From positions 1 through 23,306 of the forward strand of contig JAZQOM010000051.1 in assembly GCA_045627885.1 (NCBI GenBank): 23,306 bases of DNA, read 5' to 3'. This DNA comes from CALCTE01 sp045627885. GTDB taxonomy: Bacteria > Bacillota > Clostridia > Oscillospirales > CAG-272. Numbering within the stretch: the first letter of the stretch is position 1; every line of letters begins with the position of its first letter. The notes under the pieces are model-generated. The model had not been told where the DNA came from. It did no database searches and saw nothing but the letters and a program-made list of their open reading frames with translations. The position numbers and the translations under genes were made by a program. Positions 1-5,995 of the stretch are shown piece by piece.

Positions 1-8
1 CAATCCAT
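1..8 (-). CDS. First codons of an unidentified leftward gene, cut by the window edge
   Basis: An ATG on the minus strand (bases 8-6) follows a good ribosome-binding site (GGAGGA, bases 21-16) at a 7-base spacing. Only the first two codons (Met-Asp) are in the window, so the product cannot be named. Its expression is probably set by the structured leader and terminator immediately upstream (bases 27-201). The identity of this gene would be the best clue to the ligand or signal sensed by that leader. Confidence 0.55.
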
Positions 9-26
9 TTCTTATTCCTCCGAAAT

Positions 27-54
27 AAAAAAGTGCGCAGCCGAAGCCACGCAC
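27..54 (-). terminator. Intrinsic terminator in the leader of the left-edge gene
   Basis: Read on the minus strand, a 9-bp stem (bases 54-46 with 41-33, including two G-T pairs) is capped by a TTCG tetraloop and followed by six T residues (32-27). It lies between the promoter at 196-224 and the ribosome-binding site at 16-21, so it is placed to act as an attenuator rather than an end-of-gene terminator. The descending arm (41-36, GCTGCG) is also perfectly complementary to CGCAGC at 82-77, a candidate antiterminator. Confidence 0.85.
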
Positions 55-76
55 CGAAAAACGCATAGCCCCGATT

Positions 77-189
77 GCTGCGACACAATTTTCGAACTAT
101 CCAAAAGGATGCCAAAAGACAGGGTGCGTTTTTACCAAAGTAAAAATAACATCCCATTAAAAAACAGTTCGAATATATCATTGTGTCGC
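77..189 (-). ncRNA. Candidate cis-regulatory leader RNA (riboswitch-like), class not recognised
   Basis: On the minus strand the predicted transcript begins about base 189 with ten bases that pair perfectly with 89-80, forming a closing stem P1. A second 8-bp stem joins 173-166 with 98-91. Inside are a 5-bp pairing (154-150 with 111-107), a 7-bp hairpin (146-140 with 135-129) and an alternative ATCC-TTTT-GGAT hairpin (110-99). The three bases ending P1 (82-80) also belong to CGCAGC (82-77), which can pair with the terminator's 3' arm (41-36). P1 and the antiterminator therefore exclude each other, the usual logic of a transcriptional OFF switch. I do not recognise a conserved core of T-box, SAM, purine, c-di-GMP, c-di-AMP, cobalamin, TPP, FMN, glycine or lysine riboswitches. 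A ribosomal-protein leader or protein-binding leader is also possible. Confidence 0.6.
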
Positions 190-195
190 ATGATA

Positions 196-224
196 AGTAT
201 ATCACACGGTTTTGCATTTTTCAA
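196..224 (-). promoter_or_regulatory. Sigma-A-type promoter for the left-edge leader RNA
   Basis: On the minus strand a -35 TTGAAA (224-219) and a -10 TATACT (201-196) are separated by exactly 17 bases. Transcription would start near base 189, the first base of the P1 stem of the leader RNA, which fits a leader whose 5' end is part of the structure. Confidence 0.75.
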
Positions 225-239
225 TAGTAAAAATTTTTG

Positions 240-268
240 TTGAAATGTATTTCAAAATATGATATTAT
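240..268 (+). promoter_or_regulatory. Sigma-A-type promoter for the gene at 299, overlapping a palindrome
   Basis: TTGAAA (240-245) and TATTAT (263-268) have a 17-base spacer. The -35 box lies inside a 16-base palindrome (240-255, arms TTGAAAT and ATTTCAA around GT) that could be an operator. The divergent promoter of the leader RNA has its -35 only 15 bases to the left, so a protein bound here could affect both. Confidence 0.65.
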
Positions 269-298
269 TAAACAAATAAAGTGTTGAAAGGAGAACGC

Positions 299-958
299 AT
301 GAAAAAGAAAATACTTGTCATCGCGCTTATCGGTGCGTTGCTTGCCGTTTCTGTATACCTTTGCGCCGATTTCAACACCTATACGGATAAAGCCAAAACT
401 GCTGACCTTGAGCAAAGCGGAATCATATTCACTATTACCACATTCGACGGCAAAGCCGAATCACAGCCATTTATCAAATGCTACGGGCATTCATGGCTGT
501 CAATCGAGAACAAAACCGGTGCCGCATTGCAAATTAAGGATTACGAGATACAAGACGGTGAAATCCTTACATTTTCCGCGTGGGCAATAACCGATAATTG
601 CGGTGTCGTTTTCAACCTGGAGCCGAGCTTCATAAAGCAGTATCAAAGATACATCGGAAGAGAATCCTTAAGCATAAATATTGACAGTTCAAAGCTGCAA
701 ATAATAGAGGATTATATCGATTCAAACAATACTTGGACTCCGTGGAAGAATTGCAGCAGGTGGTCACTTGAGCTGTGGAATATGGTCGCAGACGACAACT
801 GTAAGCTTAAGGAGCAAACCATGATTTATACTCCTAAGCGCCTGCAAAAATCAATAAACGAATTTGACTGCGTCGAGTATGACAAAGATTTTTCCGATGC
901 AAAGGGTGTCTTTTGGTATAAAGACGGTGTCAGAACGGAGCTTGAGTTATGTTCTTGA
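299..958 (+). CDS. Membrane-anchored protein, possible permuted papain-fold (NlpC/P60-like) hydrolase
   Basis: The protein has 219 residues. The ATG at 299 is chosen because AAAGGAG (287-293) sits 5 bases before it; a GTG at 281 has no such site. Residues 5-22 form a hydrophobic signal anchor without a clear lipobox, so the rest should be outside the cell. A GHSW motif (His64) lies early, and an NCSRW motif (Cys152) starts a predicted helix later, followed by YTPKRL near residue 177. A histidine before a cysteine at a helix start, then a TP-x-x-L motif, is the order seen in circularly permuted papain-fold families such as YiiX-type and DUF4105 proteins. That would suggest an amidase or peptidase acting on wall material or lipoprotein. 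This is inference from motifs; the family is not confidently recognised. The stop overlaps the next gene by 10 bases, suggesting coupled translation. Confidence 0.85.
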   Translation: MKKKILVIALIGALLAVSVYLCADFNTYTDKAKTADLEQSGIIFTITTFDGKAESQPFIKCYGHSWLSIENKTGAALQIKDYEIQDGEILTFSAWAITDNCGVVFNLEPSFIKQYQRYIGRESLSINIDSSKLQIIEDYIDSNNTWTPWKNCSRWSLELWNMVADDNCKLKEQTMIYTPKRLQKSINEFDCVEYDKDFSDAKGVFWYKDGVRTELELCS

Positions 959-1197
959 AAAATAAAATTGTAAAAAGCGTTTTGTATGGCGCGCTTTCGC
1001 TCGTACTTCTATACACCGGAATATCGTGCGGCGCGGCTCTGTGTAAGGCAGGCTCTCTGCCCCACATTGCGGAAAAAGGCGTAAAGCATACATTTTTGGG
1101 ATATTATATAATCGCCGCCGCATACGGCGTAATCTTCCTTGCGGCACTTGCGTTATTGATATTGCTAATAGTCAAAGCTGAAAAGAGCAAAGATTGA
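949..1197 (+). CDS. Small two-helix membrane protein, unknown function
   Basis: This 82-residue protein has two hydrophobic segments (about residues 10-31 and 50-75) joined by a short loop, and a charged C-terminal tail (KAEKSKD). Its ATG lies inside the last codons of the upstream gene (10-base overlap), with GGAG at 937-940. The two genes are therefore probably co-transcribed and the products may act together at the membrane. I recognise no family. It is followed by a shared terminator at 1211-1234. Confidence 0.75.
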   Translation: MFLKNKIVKSVLYGALSLVLLYTGISCGAALCKAGSLPHIAEKGVKHTFLGYYIIAAAYGVIFLAALALLILLIVKAEKSKD

Positions 1198-1205
1198 TTT
1201 ATAAC

Positions 1206-1242
1206 AAAAAAGCGGCAGAATTTCTTCTGCCGCTTTTCTTTT
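1206..1242. terminator. Bidirectional intrinsic terminator between convergent genes
   Basis: A perfect 10-bp stem (1211-1220 with 1225-1234) with a TTTC loop is flanked by A residues on the left and T residues on the right. It can terminate the rightward gene pair ending at 1197 and the leftward operon ending at 1241. Confidence 0.9.
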
Positions 1243-1525
1243 ACGAAAGTGTACCCTTGAGCGCTCTGTCAAGCCAGATAGAGCCGAGCTCAAACGATTC
1301 CGAGAACGATGTGCCGAAGCTCTGCTTCAGTATCTTCGTGTTGCCGTCATTATAATCGACAATCTGAATGAAGGTATTTGTGGCAAGGTCAAGGTCTGCA
1401 ACCTTCTTCGTGCCCATTATCGTTATCTGAAGCCATATTCCCTCATCTTTTTTGCCGTAAAATACCGTATTTCCGGAACGCACAAGAGTCTTACCCTCGT
1501 ACTCTATGGATTTTTCTTCTGCCAT
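1241..1525 (-). CDS. Conserved-looking 94-residue protein of unknown function
   Basis: This is a small soluble protein with no signal peptide or membrane segment. The pattern of short beta-strand-like stretches (GKTLVRSGNTVFYG, WLQITIMGT, FIQIVDY) suggests a small all-beta fold, with a C-terminal helix ending IWLDRALKGTLS. It has a strong AGGAGGA site (1539-1533) seven bases before its ATG and lies 22 bases downstream of the aldo/keto reductase, so it is the last gene of the ireB-reductase operon. The family is not recognised; any link to redox metabolism rests only on position. Confidence 0.8.
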   Translation of the reverse strand: MAEEKSIEYEGKTLVRSGNTVFYGKKDEGIWLQITIMGTKKVADLDLATNTFIQIVDYNDGNTKILKQSFGTSFSESFELGSIWLDRALKGTLS

Positions 1526-1547
1526 TATATGTTCCTCCTGTAAATAT

Positions 1548-2501
1548 TCAATATACTTTTATCGCAAATGCCTTGCATACGCCCGAACAGTATCCGCAAA
1601 GCACGCATTTTGATATATCGCAGTGAGATTTTCCGTCTTCGCCCATCGAGAGCGCTCCCTGGTGGCATCTTTCGACGCACTTTCCGCAGCCCTCACACCA
1701 CGGCTCAACATGAAGAAGCCTGTTTTTTGCTTCAAGAGCCTTTTTCTCGGTATCGGTAAAGCCCTTGCCCTCGAAATACGCGATGTTCGCATCAACTTCG
1801 GAGCTTGTCTGCATTCCGACTGCGACGCTGTTTATAAAATCCTTTGAGAGAACAAAATCGAACGCACTCGATGCGTCGGTGTGCAGATTGCCTCCCGCAA
1901 GGCTCTTCATTCCGAAGATGCCTATTCCCTTTTCGGAGGCTCTGATTATCGCCTGCTCCATCTCGTCACGGCTGCCGTCCGCAATTCCGATGCCTTTGAC
2001 ATTGAAAATAGGGTGAATTACATCAAAACAGCCCATTTTTACGGCTCCGTCAACGCCCGCGATGTGGTGCGTCGAAACCCCGACCGCCTTGATTATACCC
2101 TTTGCCTTGCATTCTCCGTAATACTCGACGGCGTCCATGTGCCCGCGTATTGTGAGATAGTTCTCCGTCTCGTGAAGCATAAAGATATCAATAACATCTC
2201 TGTCAAGCTCTCTTCTCGCCTGTTCAACGGCTTCAATCGCCATTTCGCGCGTGTAGGCGTAGCTTTTTGTGGACACCGTGATATCGCTTCTTTTTGTAAG
2301 CTTGAGTGCCTTTTTTATGTAGGCATAGTTGTTGTAAAACTGTGCCGTATCTATAAAATTTATTCCGCGGTCAAAGGCGTAAGCTATAACCTCCGCGCCC
2401 TCGTCGACGGGAAGATTTGCCTGCAACGGCCCTACCGTAAGTGAGCCGAAAGCAAGCCTTGATACTTTTATTCCCGTTTTACCGAGCTCTCTGTACTCCA
2501 T
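1548..2501 (-). CDS. Aldo/keto reductase with C-terminal 2[4Fe-4S] ferredoxin domain
   Basis: The protein has 317 residues. Residues 1-260 match the aldo/keto reductase barrel: an N-terminal YRELGKTGIKVSRLAFG strand, the catalytic set Asp51 (FIDTAQFY), Tyr56, Lys79 (VSTKSY) and His110 (MLHETEN), and the GVSTH motif at 141-145. Residues 269-309 carry two clusters of four cysteines (269, 272, 275, 279 and 299, 302, 305, 309) in the CxxCxxCxxxC spacing of bacterial ferredoxins. Reductases of this architecture are common in anaerobes and are thought to pass electrons between iron-sulfur clusters and NAD(P)H or a carbonyl substrate; the substrate is unknown. The ATG shares one base with the stop of the upstream IreB-family gene (TAATG), so translation is probably coupled. 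Confidence 0.95.
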   Translation of the reverse strand: MEYRELGKTGIKVSRLAFGSLTVGPLQANLPVDEGAEVIAYAFDRGINFIDTAQFYNNYAYIKKALKLTKRSDITVSTKSYAYTREMAIEAVEQARRELDRDVIDIFMLHETENYLTIRGHMDAVEYYGECKAKGIIKAVGVSTHHIAGVDGAVKMGCFDVIHPIFNVKGIGIADGSRDEMEQAIIRASEKGIGIFGMKSLAGGNLHTDASSAFDFVLSKDFINSVAVGMQTSSEVDANIAYFEGKGFTDTEKKALEAKNRLLHVEPWCEGCGKCVERCHQGALSMGEDGKSHCDISKCVLCGYCSGVCKAFAIKVY

Positions 2502-2794
2502 TATTTGATATAGCTTTCGAGCAATATGCGAAGAAGCTCGTCTCTGTCAATCTTGCGAATAAGGCTTCTCGCGTTATTGTGGTTGGTGATATATGTCGGG
2601 TCTTCCGAAAGAATGTATCCGACCATCTGATTCATCGGATTGTAGCCCTTTTCCTTCAATGCTCTGAACACCGTGAGAAGAATATTCTTTATCTCATCCT
2701 CTTTGTCGGCGTGAAGCACGAATTCCTGAGTCATTTCCTTTTTGTTTCCGTCTGCTTCAACTTCATCTTTGAATTGAGAATTAATATCTTTCAT
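2501..2794 (-). CDS. ireB: IreB-family regulatory phosphoprotein (UPF0297)
   Basis: The protein has 97 residues. The ATG at 2794-2792 is chosen because GGAG (2804-2801) lies six bases upstream and because translation from there gives the family's length; an upstream ATG at 2860 lies inside the promoter. The core KGYNPMNQMVGYILSEDP (residues 49-66) followed by NNARSLIRKIDRDELL is the family signature. In Enterococcus, IreB is phosphorylated on threonines near its N-terminus by the PASTA kinase IreK and affects cephalosporin resistance. Here the N-terminal tail is acidic and offers only Ser6 and Thr22, so the phosphosites may differ. The gene heads an operon with an aldo/keto reductase, not the usual alaS and ruvX neighbours. 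Confidence 0.93.
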   Translation of the reverse strand: MKDINSQFKDEVEADGNKKEMTQEFVLHADKEDEIKNILLTVFRALKEKGYNPMNQMVGYILSEDPTYITNHNNARSLIRKIDRDELLRILLESYIK

Positions 2795-2825
2795 ACTACA
2801 CTCCGTTGTGTTTAATATCGTATTT

Positions 2826-2854
2826 ATTGTACCAAAAACAAAAACTAAAATCAA
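2826..2854 (-). promoter_or_regulatory. Promoter of the ireB-reductase operon
   Basis: On the minus strand TTGATT (2854-2849) and TACAAT (2831-2826) are 17 bases apart, about 32 bases before the ireB start. It is divergent from the glmS promoter. Confidence 0.75.
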
Positions 2855-2891
2855 GAGCAACTAAAAATATTTTGAAAATTAACAAAAATTA

Positions 2892-2920
2892 TTGATTTTT
2901 ATGCAAAAATACTATATAAT
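2892..2920 (+). promoter_or_regulatory. Promoter of glmS
   Basis: TTGATT (2892-2897) and TATAAT (2915-2920) have a 17-base spacer. The leader from the likely start site to the ATG at 2972 is only about 45 bases, too short to hold a glmS ribozyme, so regulation by that ribozyme is not expected here. Confidence 0.8.
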
Positions 2921-2971
2921 TTAACTGTTGCGATATTTTTTACATCAATAAGTTCAAATAGGGGTAATAAT

Positions 2972-4804
2972 ATGTGCGGAATCATCGGTTATGTCGGCAA
3001 AAGGAATGCCGTTGAGGAGCTTCTCAAAGGGCTCTACAAGCTCGAATACAGAGGATATGATTCGTCGGGACTCTCCGTTTTTGACGGCGTTTCCGGAAAA
3101 ATCGTTACGGAAAAGAAATTCGGCAGAATTTCCAATCTCGACAACGCGACAAAAGAGCTCAGAAAAGGCGGATATACCTTCGGTATCGCCCACACAAGAT
3201 GGGCAACTCACGGAAAACCGTCGGATGAAAACTCTCATCCGCACGGCGACTCCAAAGGCATTGTCTCGATTGTCCACAACGGAATCATAGAGAATTACAA
3301 CGAGCACAAGAAGAGACTTATCGAAAAAGGCGAGGTCTTCCTCTCGGAAACCGATACGGAGGTTGCGGCAAAAATCATTGCCGAAAACTATGAAGGCGAC
3401 CCGCTGAAGGCTCTTGCAAAGACTATAAAGATAATCACGGGAAGCTATGCGATAGCCGCAATTTTCCGCGATTATCCCGATGTAATATTCACCGCAAAAA
3501 AGGATAATCCGCTTGTAATAGGCTTTTCCGAAGGGGAAAAATACATAGCATCTGACATAACGGCGTTTATTTCGAGAACGAGAGAATACCTCCCTCTTGC
3601 CGATATGCAGATTGCAAGAGTTACCGAAAACAGCGTAGAGGTTTTTGACGAAAACCTTTCTCCCGTAGAGTATAAAACGATGACTGCAAGCTGGGACTAT
3701 GAGAGCGCCGACCTCGGAAAATACTCGTGCTTTATGGAAAAAGAAATCAACGAGCAGCCGAGAGTTGCACAGAATGTTCTCTCCCCCAGAATCAAGGATG
3801 ACCTTCCCGATTTCAGCTCCGACGGAATTGATGTTGCGCGCATAGCGGCAAGCAACAGAATATACATATCCGCTTGCGGAACCGCGATGCACGCCGGACT
3901 TTTCGCAAAGAATATAATCGAGAGATTTGCGAGAATTCCCGTCGATGTTTCGATAGCGTCCGAATTCAGATATTCCAACCCGATACTTTCACGCGACGAC
4001 TACTCTTTTGTCATATCGCAGTCCGGCGAGACGGCTGATACACTTGCGGCTCTGCGTATGCTGAACGCGAGCGGCGTTCCGACGGCGGCGATAGTCAATG
4101 TCGTCGGCTCGACGATAGCAAGAGAGGCGCAGAATGTGCTATACACAAACGCAGGTCCCGAGATTGCCGTCGCTTCCACAAAAGCATACATTTCGCAGGC
4201 TCTGCTCCTTGCACTGCTTGCTCTTGCAATAGCAAAAGAGAAAAAAACGATGACCGTTCAGCTCGTGCGTAAATACACGCATCAGCTTGCGACGATATCG
4301 GATGTCATTTCGGAGCTTTTGACAAATTCGGATAGAATTAAAGAGCTTGCCGAGCTTATAAAAGATGATGAAAGCCTGTTCTTCTTAGGTCGCGGCGTTG
4401 ACTATGCGGCAATATCGGAGGCATCGCTTAAGCTCAAGGAAATCTCATATATTCACTGCGAGGCTTATGCCGCGGGTGAACTCAAGCACGGCACGATTTC
4501 TCTGATATCTGATAAATCTCATGTTATCGCAATAGCGACAAATCCCGAGCTTTTTGACAAGATGGAATCGAACATCAAGGAAGTTGCGGCAAGAGGCGCT
4601 TATGTCTACCTCATCACGACGGAAGACGGTCAGCGTATGTGCAAGGTTGCAAACGACAGCTACATTCTTCCGACAAAGGGCGGTCTTTTCGAGCCCTTGC
4701 TCGCCGTCATTATCTGCCAGATTCTTGCCATGTATACGGCAAAAGCGCTTGGCTTTGATGTCGATAAGCCGAGAAATCTCGCAAAGAGCGTTACAGTAGA
4801 ATAG
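2972..4804 (+). CDS. glmS: Glutamine-fructose-6-phosphate aminotransferase (isomerizing)
   Basis: The 610-residue enzyme makes glucosamine-6-phosphate from fructose-6-phosphate and glutamine, the first committed step to UDP-GlcNAc and peptidoglycan. Cys2 becomes the N-terminal nucleophile after Met removal. The glutaminase domain shows the RWATHG (76-81) and HNGIIEN (102-108) motifs. Two SIS sugar-isomerase domains follow, with SACGTAMHAG (300-309) and SQSGETADT (349-357), and the protein ends in the diagnostic DKPRNLAKSVTVE tail. Length and order are normal. The ATG follows AGGGG (2960-2964). It is a single-gene unit with its own promoter and terminator. In many Firmicutes glmS lies near cdaA-cdaR-glmM; here cdaA is 1.2 kb away behind a leftward dockerin gene and glmM is absent. 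Confidence 0.98.
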   Translation: MCGIIGYVGKRNAVEELLKGLYKLEYRGYDSSGLSVFDGVSGKIVTEKKFGRISNLDNATKELRKGGYTFGIAHTRWATHGKPSDENSHPHGDSKGIVSIVHNGIIENYNEHKKRLIEKGEVFLSETDTEVAAKIIAENYEGDPLKALAKTIKIITGSYAIAAIFRDYPDVIFTAKKDNPLVIGFSEGEKYIASDITAFISRTREYLPLADMQIARVTENSVEVFDENLSPVEYKTMTASWDYESADLGKYSCFMEKEINEQPRVAQNVLSPRIKDDLPDFSSDGIDVARIAASNRIYISACGTAMHAGLFAKNIIERFARIPVDVSIASEFRYSNPILSRDDYSFVISQSGETADTLAALRMLNASGVPTAAIVNVVGSTIAREAQNVLYTNAGPEIAVASTKAYISQALLLALLALAIAKEKKTMTVQLVRKYTHQLATISDVISELLTNSDRIKELAELIKDDESLFFLGRGVDYAAISEASLKLKEISYIHCEAYAAGELKHGTISLISDKSHVIAIATNPELFDKMESNIKEVAARGAYVYLITTEDGQRMCKVANDSYILPTKGGLFEPLLAVIICQILAMYTAKALGFDVDKPRNLAKSVTVE

Positions 4805-4809
4805 AAAAT

Positions 4810-4846
4810 AAAGTCCGTCCAATTCGGCTGGGCGGACTTTTACTTT
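4810..4846 (+). terminator. Terminator of glmS
   Basis: An 11-bp stem (4810-4820 with 4830-4840, one G-T pair) is followed by TACTTTA. It lies six bases after the glmS stop codon. Confidence 0.85.
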
Positions 4847-4854
4847 ATGTGCAT

Positions 4855-4890
4855 AAAAGCCGCTTTCCGTAACGGAAAGCGGCTTTTAAT
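4855..4890. terminator. Long hairpin terminator, mainly for the leftward dockerin gene
   Basis: A perfect 15-bp stem (4855-4869 with 4873-4887) surrounds a 3-base loop and has A and T flanks on both sides. It lies just past the leftward LRR-dockerin gene and can also back up the glmS terminator. Confidence 0.88.
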
Positions 4891-4899
4891 ATCTTTGTT

Positions 4900-5811
4900 T
4901 TACAGCGGATACTTTGACGGGAAGAATATGTGATAAAGCAGGTAAATCGCATCGTCGGCGCTTATGCCGCCGCTTTTATCAAAGTCACACGGCTGAACGA
5001 CGGGGTATTTTTGCGGAAAGAAAACATGGTAAAGAAGATATATCGCATCATCCGCGGTTACAGAGCCGTTTCCGTCGGTATCTCCGACCGTGTACACAGT
5101 TCCTATTATTTTTGCGCCGGTCAAGAAGCCGTTGCTTTCGCCGATGTTCACTCTCCTTATATCGCCGGTAAAATAGACTTCTTTCAAGCAAAAGCAGTTT
5201 GCAAATGCGCCGTCTTTTACTGTCGTAAGCGAGCTCGGGAGTCCGACCGATTCAAGCTTCATACAGGAATTAAATGTGTTTTTGCCTATTACTTTTATAT
5301 TTTTCGGAACGGTGACGGAGCTTAACTGAAGACAGCCGAAAAACGCCTCTTCGCCGAGTGCGGTAAGCCCTTCCGGAAGCGTTACCGATTTAAGTCCCGC
5401 AGCGCAGTAGAACGCTTCTTTATCAATCGTTGTAAGGCTTTTCGGCAAAGCAACGGAGGAAAAGCTGTCGCAGAAAGCAAACGCCGACTCTCCTATCGAC
5501 AAAAGTCCGTCGGGAAGACTTAACGAAGTCATTTCCGTAAGGCGCCTGAACGCGTTTTTGCCTATGTGTGTAATCCCCTGCGAAACGCTTACCGCCTTTA
5601 TTTCCGAGCGGATAGAATACCACTGCACCGATGTTTCTTTTTCGTAGTCGAACATATCGCCCGTGCCGGTTATATACAAAGTGCCGCTTTGGGTGTCAAA
5701 CGACCATACGGCAGAATCTCCGCACACTCCGTTTTTTGCCGCCGAGACGCTGATAGCGCACAGCAAAGAAAGCAATACGGCAAGAGCGGTTATAATCGCA
5801 GTTTTTTTCAT
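4900..5811 (-). CDS. Secreted leucine-rich repeat (BspA-type) protein with C-terminal type I dockerin
   Basis: The protein has 303 residues. The ATG at 5811-5809 is preferred over 5856 because AAAGGG (5825-5820) lies eight bases upstream and it opens directly into a signal peptide (KK, hydrophobic core, cleavage near SVSA at residues 21-24). Next come the CGDSAVWSF...GTLYITGTGDM cap typical of BspA-like secreted proteins of Clostridia, and about five or six LRR_5 repeats (ITHIGKNAFRRL, LLSIGESAFAFC, LTTIDKEAFYCA, LTALGEEAFFGC, IKVIGKNTFNSC, LTTVKDGAFANC). Residues 242-303 form a dockerin with two calcium loops (Asp244/Asp246/Asn248/Asp255 and Asp276/Asp278/Ser280/Asp287), each followed by DAIYLLYH. 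Dockerins bind cohesins on scaffold or surface proteins. It carries no enzyme domain, so a binding or adhesion role is likely. Confidence 0.93.
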   Translation of the reverse strand: MKKTAIITALAVLLSLLCAISVSAAKNGVCGDSAVWSFDTQSGTLYITGTGDMFDYEKETSVQWYSIRSEIKAVSVSQGITHIGKNAFRRLTEMTSLSLPDGLLSIGESAFAFCDSFSSVALPKSLTTIDKEAFYCAAGLKSVTLPEGLTALGEEAFFGCLQLSSVTVPKNIKVIGKNTFNSCMKLESVGLPSSLTTVKDGAFANCFCLKEVYFTGDIRRVNIGESNGFLTGAKIIGTVYTVGDTDGNGSVTADDAIYLLYHVFFPQKYPVVQPCDFDKSGGISADDAIYLLYHIFFPSKYPL

Positions 5812-5846
5812 TTTCCGCGCCCTTTCTATATCTGCATTACTCAATA

Positions 5847-5875
5847 ATTTTATCATATCGGCGGCATTCAGTCAA
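5847..5875 (-). promoter_or_regulatory. Promoter of the LRR-dockerin gene
   Basis: On the minus strand TTGACT (5875-5870) and TAAAAT (5852-5847) are separated by 17 bases, about 36 bases before the chosen start at 5811. This position also argues against the upstream ATG at 5856, which would precede the transcription start. Confidence 0.75.
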
Positions 5876-5929
5876 TCACAAACTTTAATAAAAATTCTCA
5901 AAAAATTGACAAAAATAAGACAAAAACTA

Positions 5930-5958
5930 TTGGAATATCGGAATATCTATGTTATAAT
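5930..5958 (+). promoter_or_regulatory. Promoter of the cdaA operon
   Basis: TTGGAA (5930-5935) and TATAAT (5953-5958) have a 17-base spacer, 37 bases before the cdaA ATG. No other strong promoter or terminator is evident in the tightly packed genes that follow, so this may drive much of the block to 17452. Confidence 0.78.
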
Positions 5959-5995
5959 ATAATATCTATAACTATACAGATAAGACGGGGGCACT

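Noticed and set aside
80..189. The inverted repeats at 80-98 and 166-189 as ends of a miniature transposable element
   Set aside because: No target-site duplication flanks them, a promoter sits exactly outside one end and a terminator and ribosome-binding site follow the other. A leader RNA explains all parts better.
80..189. 6S RNA
   Set aside because: The domain is about 110 bases, too short, lacks an obvious central bubble, and is followed by a terminator directly before a ribosome-binding site.
2501..2860. Longer ireB reading frame starting at 2860
   Set aside because: The extra 22 residues are hydrophobic and unlike the family, lack a ribosome-binding site and overlap the promoter. The ATG at 2794 has GGAG at good spacing.
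2921..2971. glmS ribozyme upstream of glmS
   Set aside because: Only about 45 bases separate the likely transcription start from the ATG; the ribozyme needs well over 100.
2954..3892. Long leftward open frame opposite glmS (312 residues), and similar long frames opposite cdaA, cdaR and the ABC ATPase
   Set aside because: They lie wholly within strongly supported genes, lack ribosome-binding sites, and their composition is that of the reverse strand of coding sequence.
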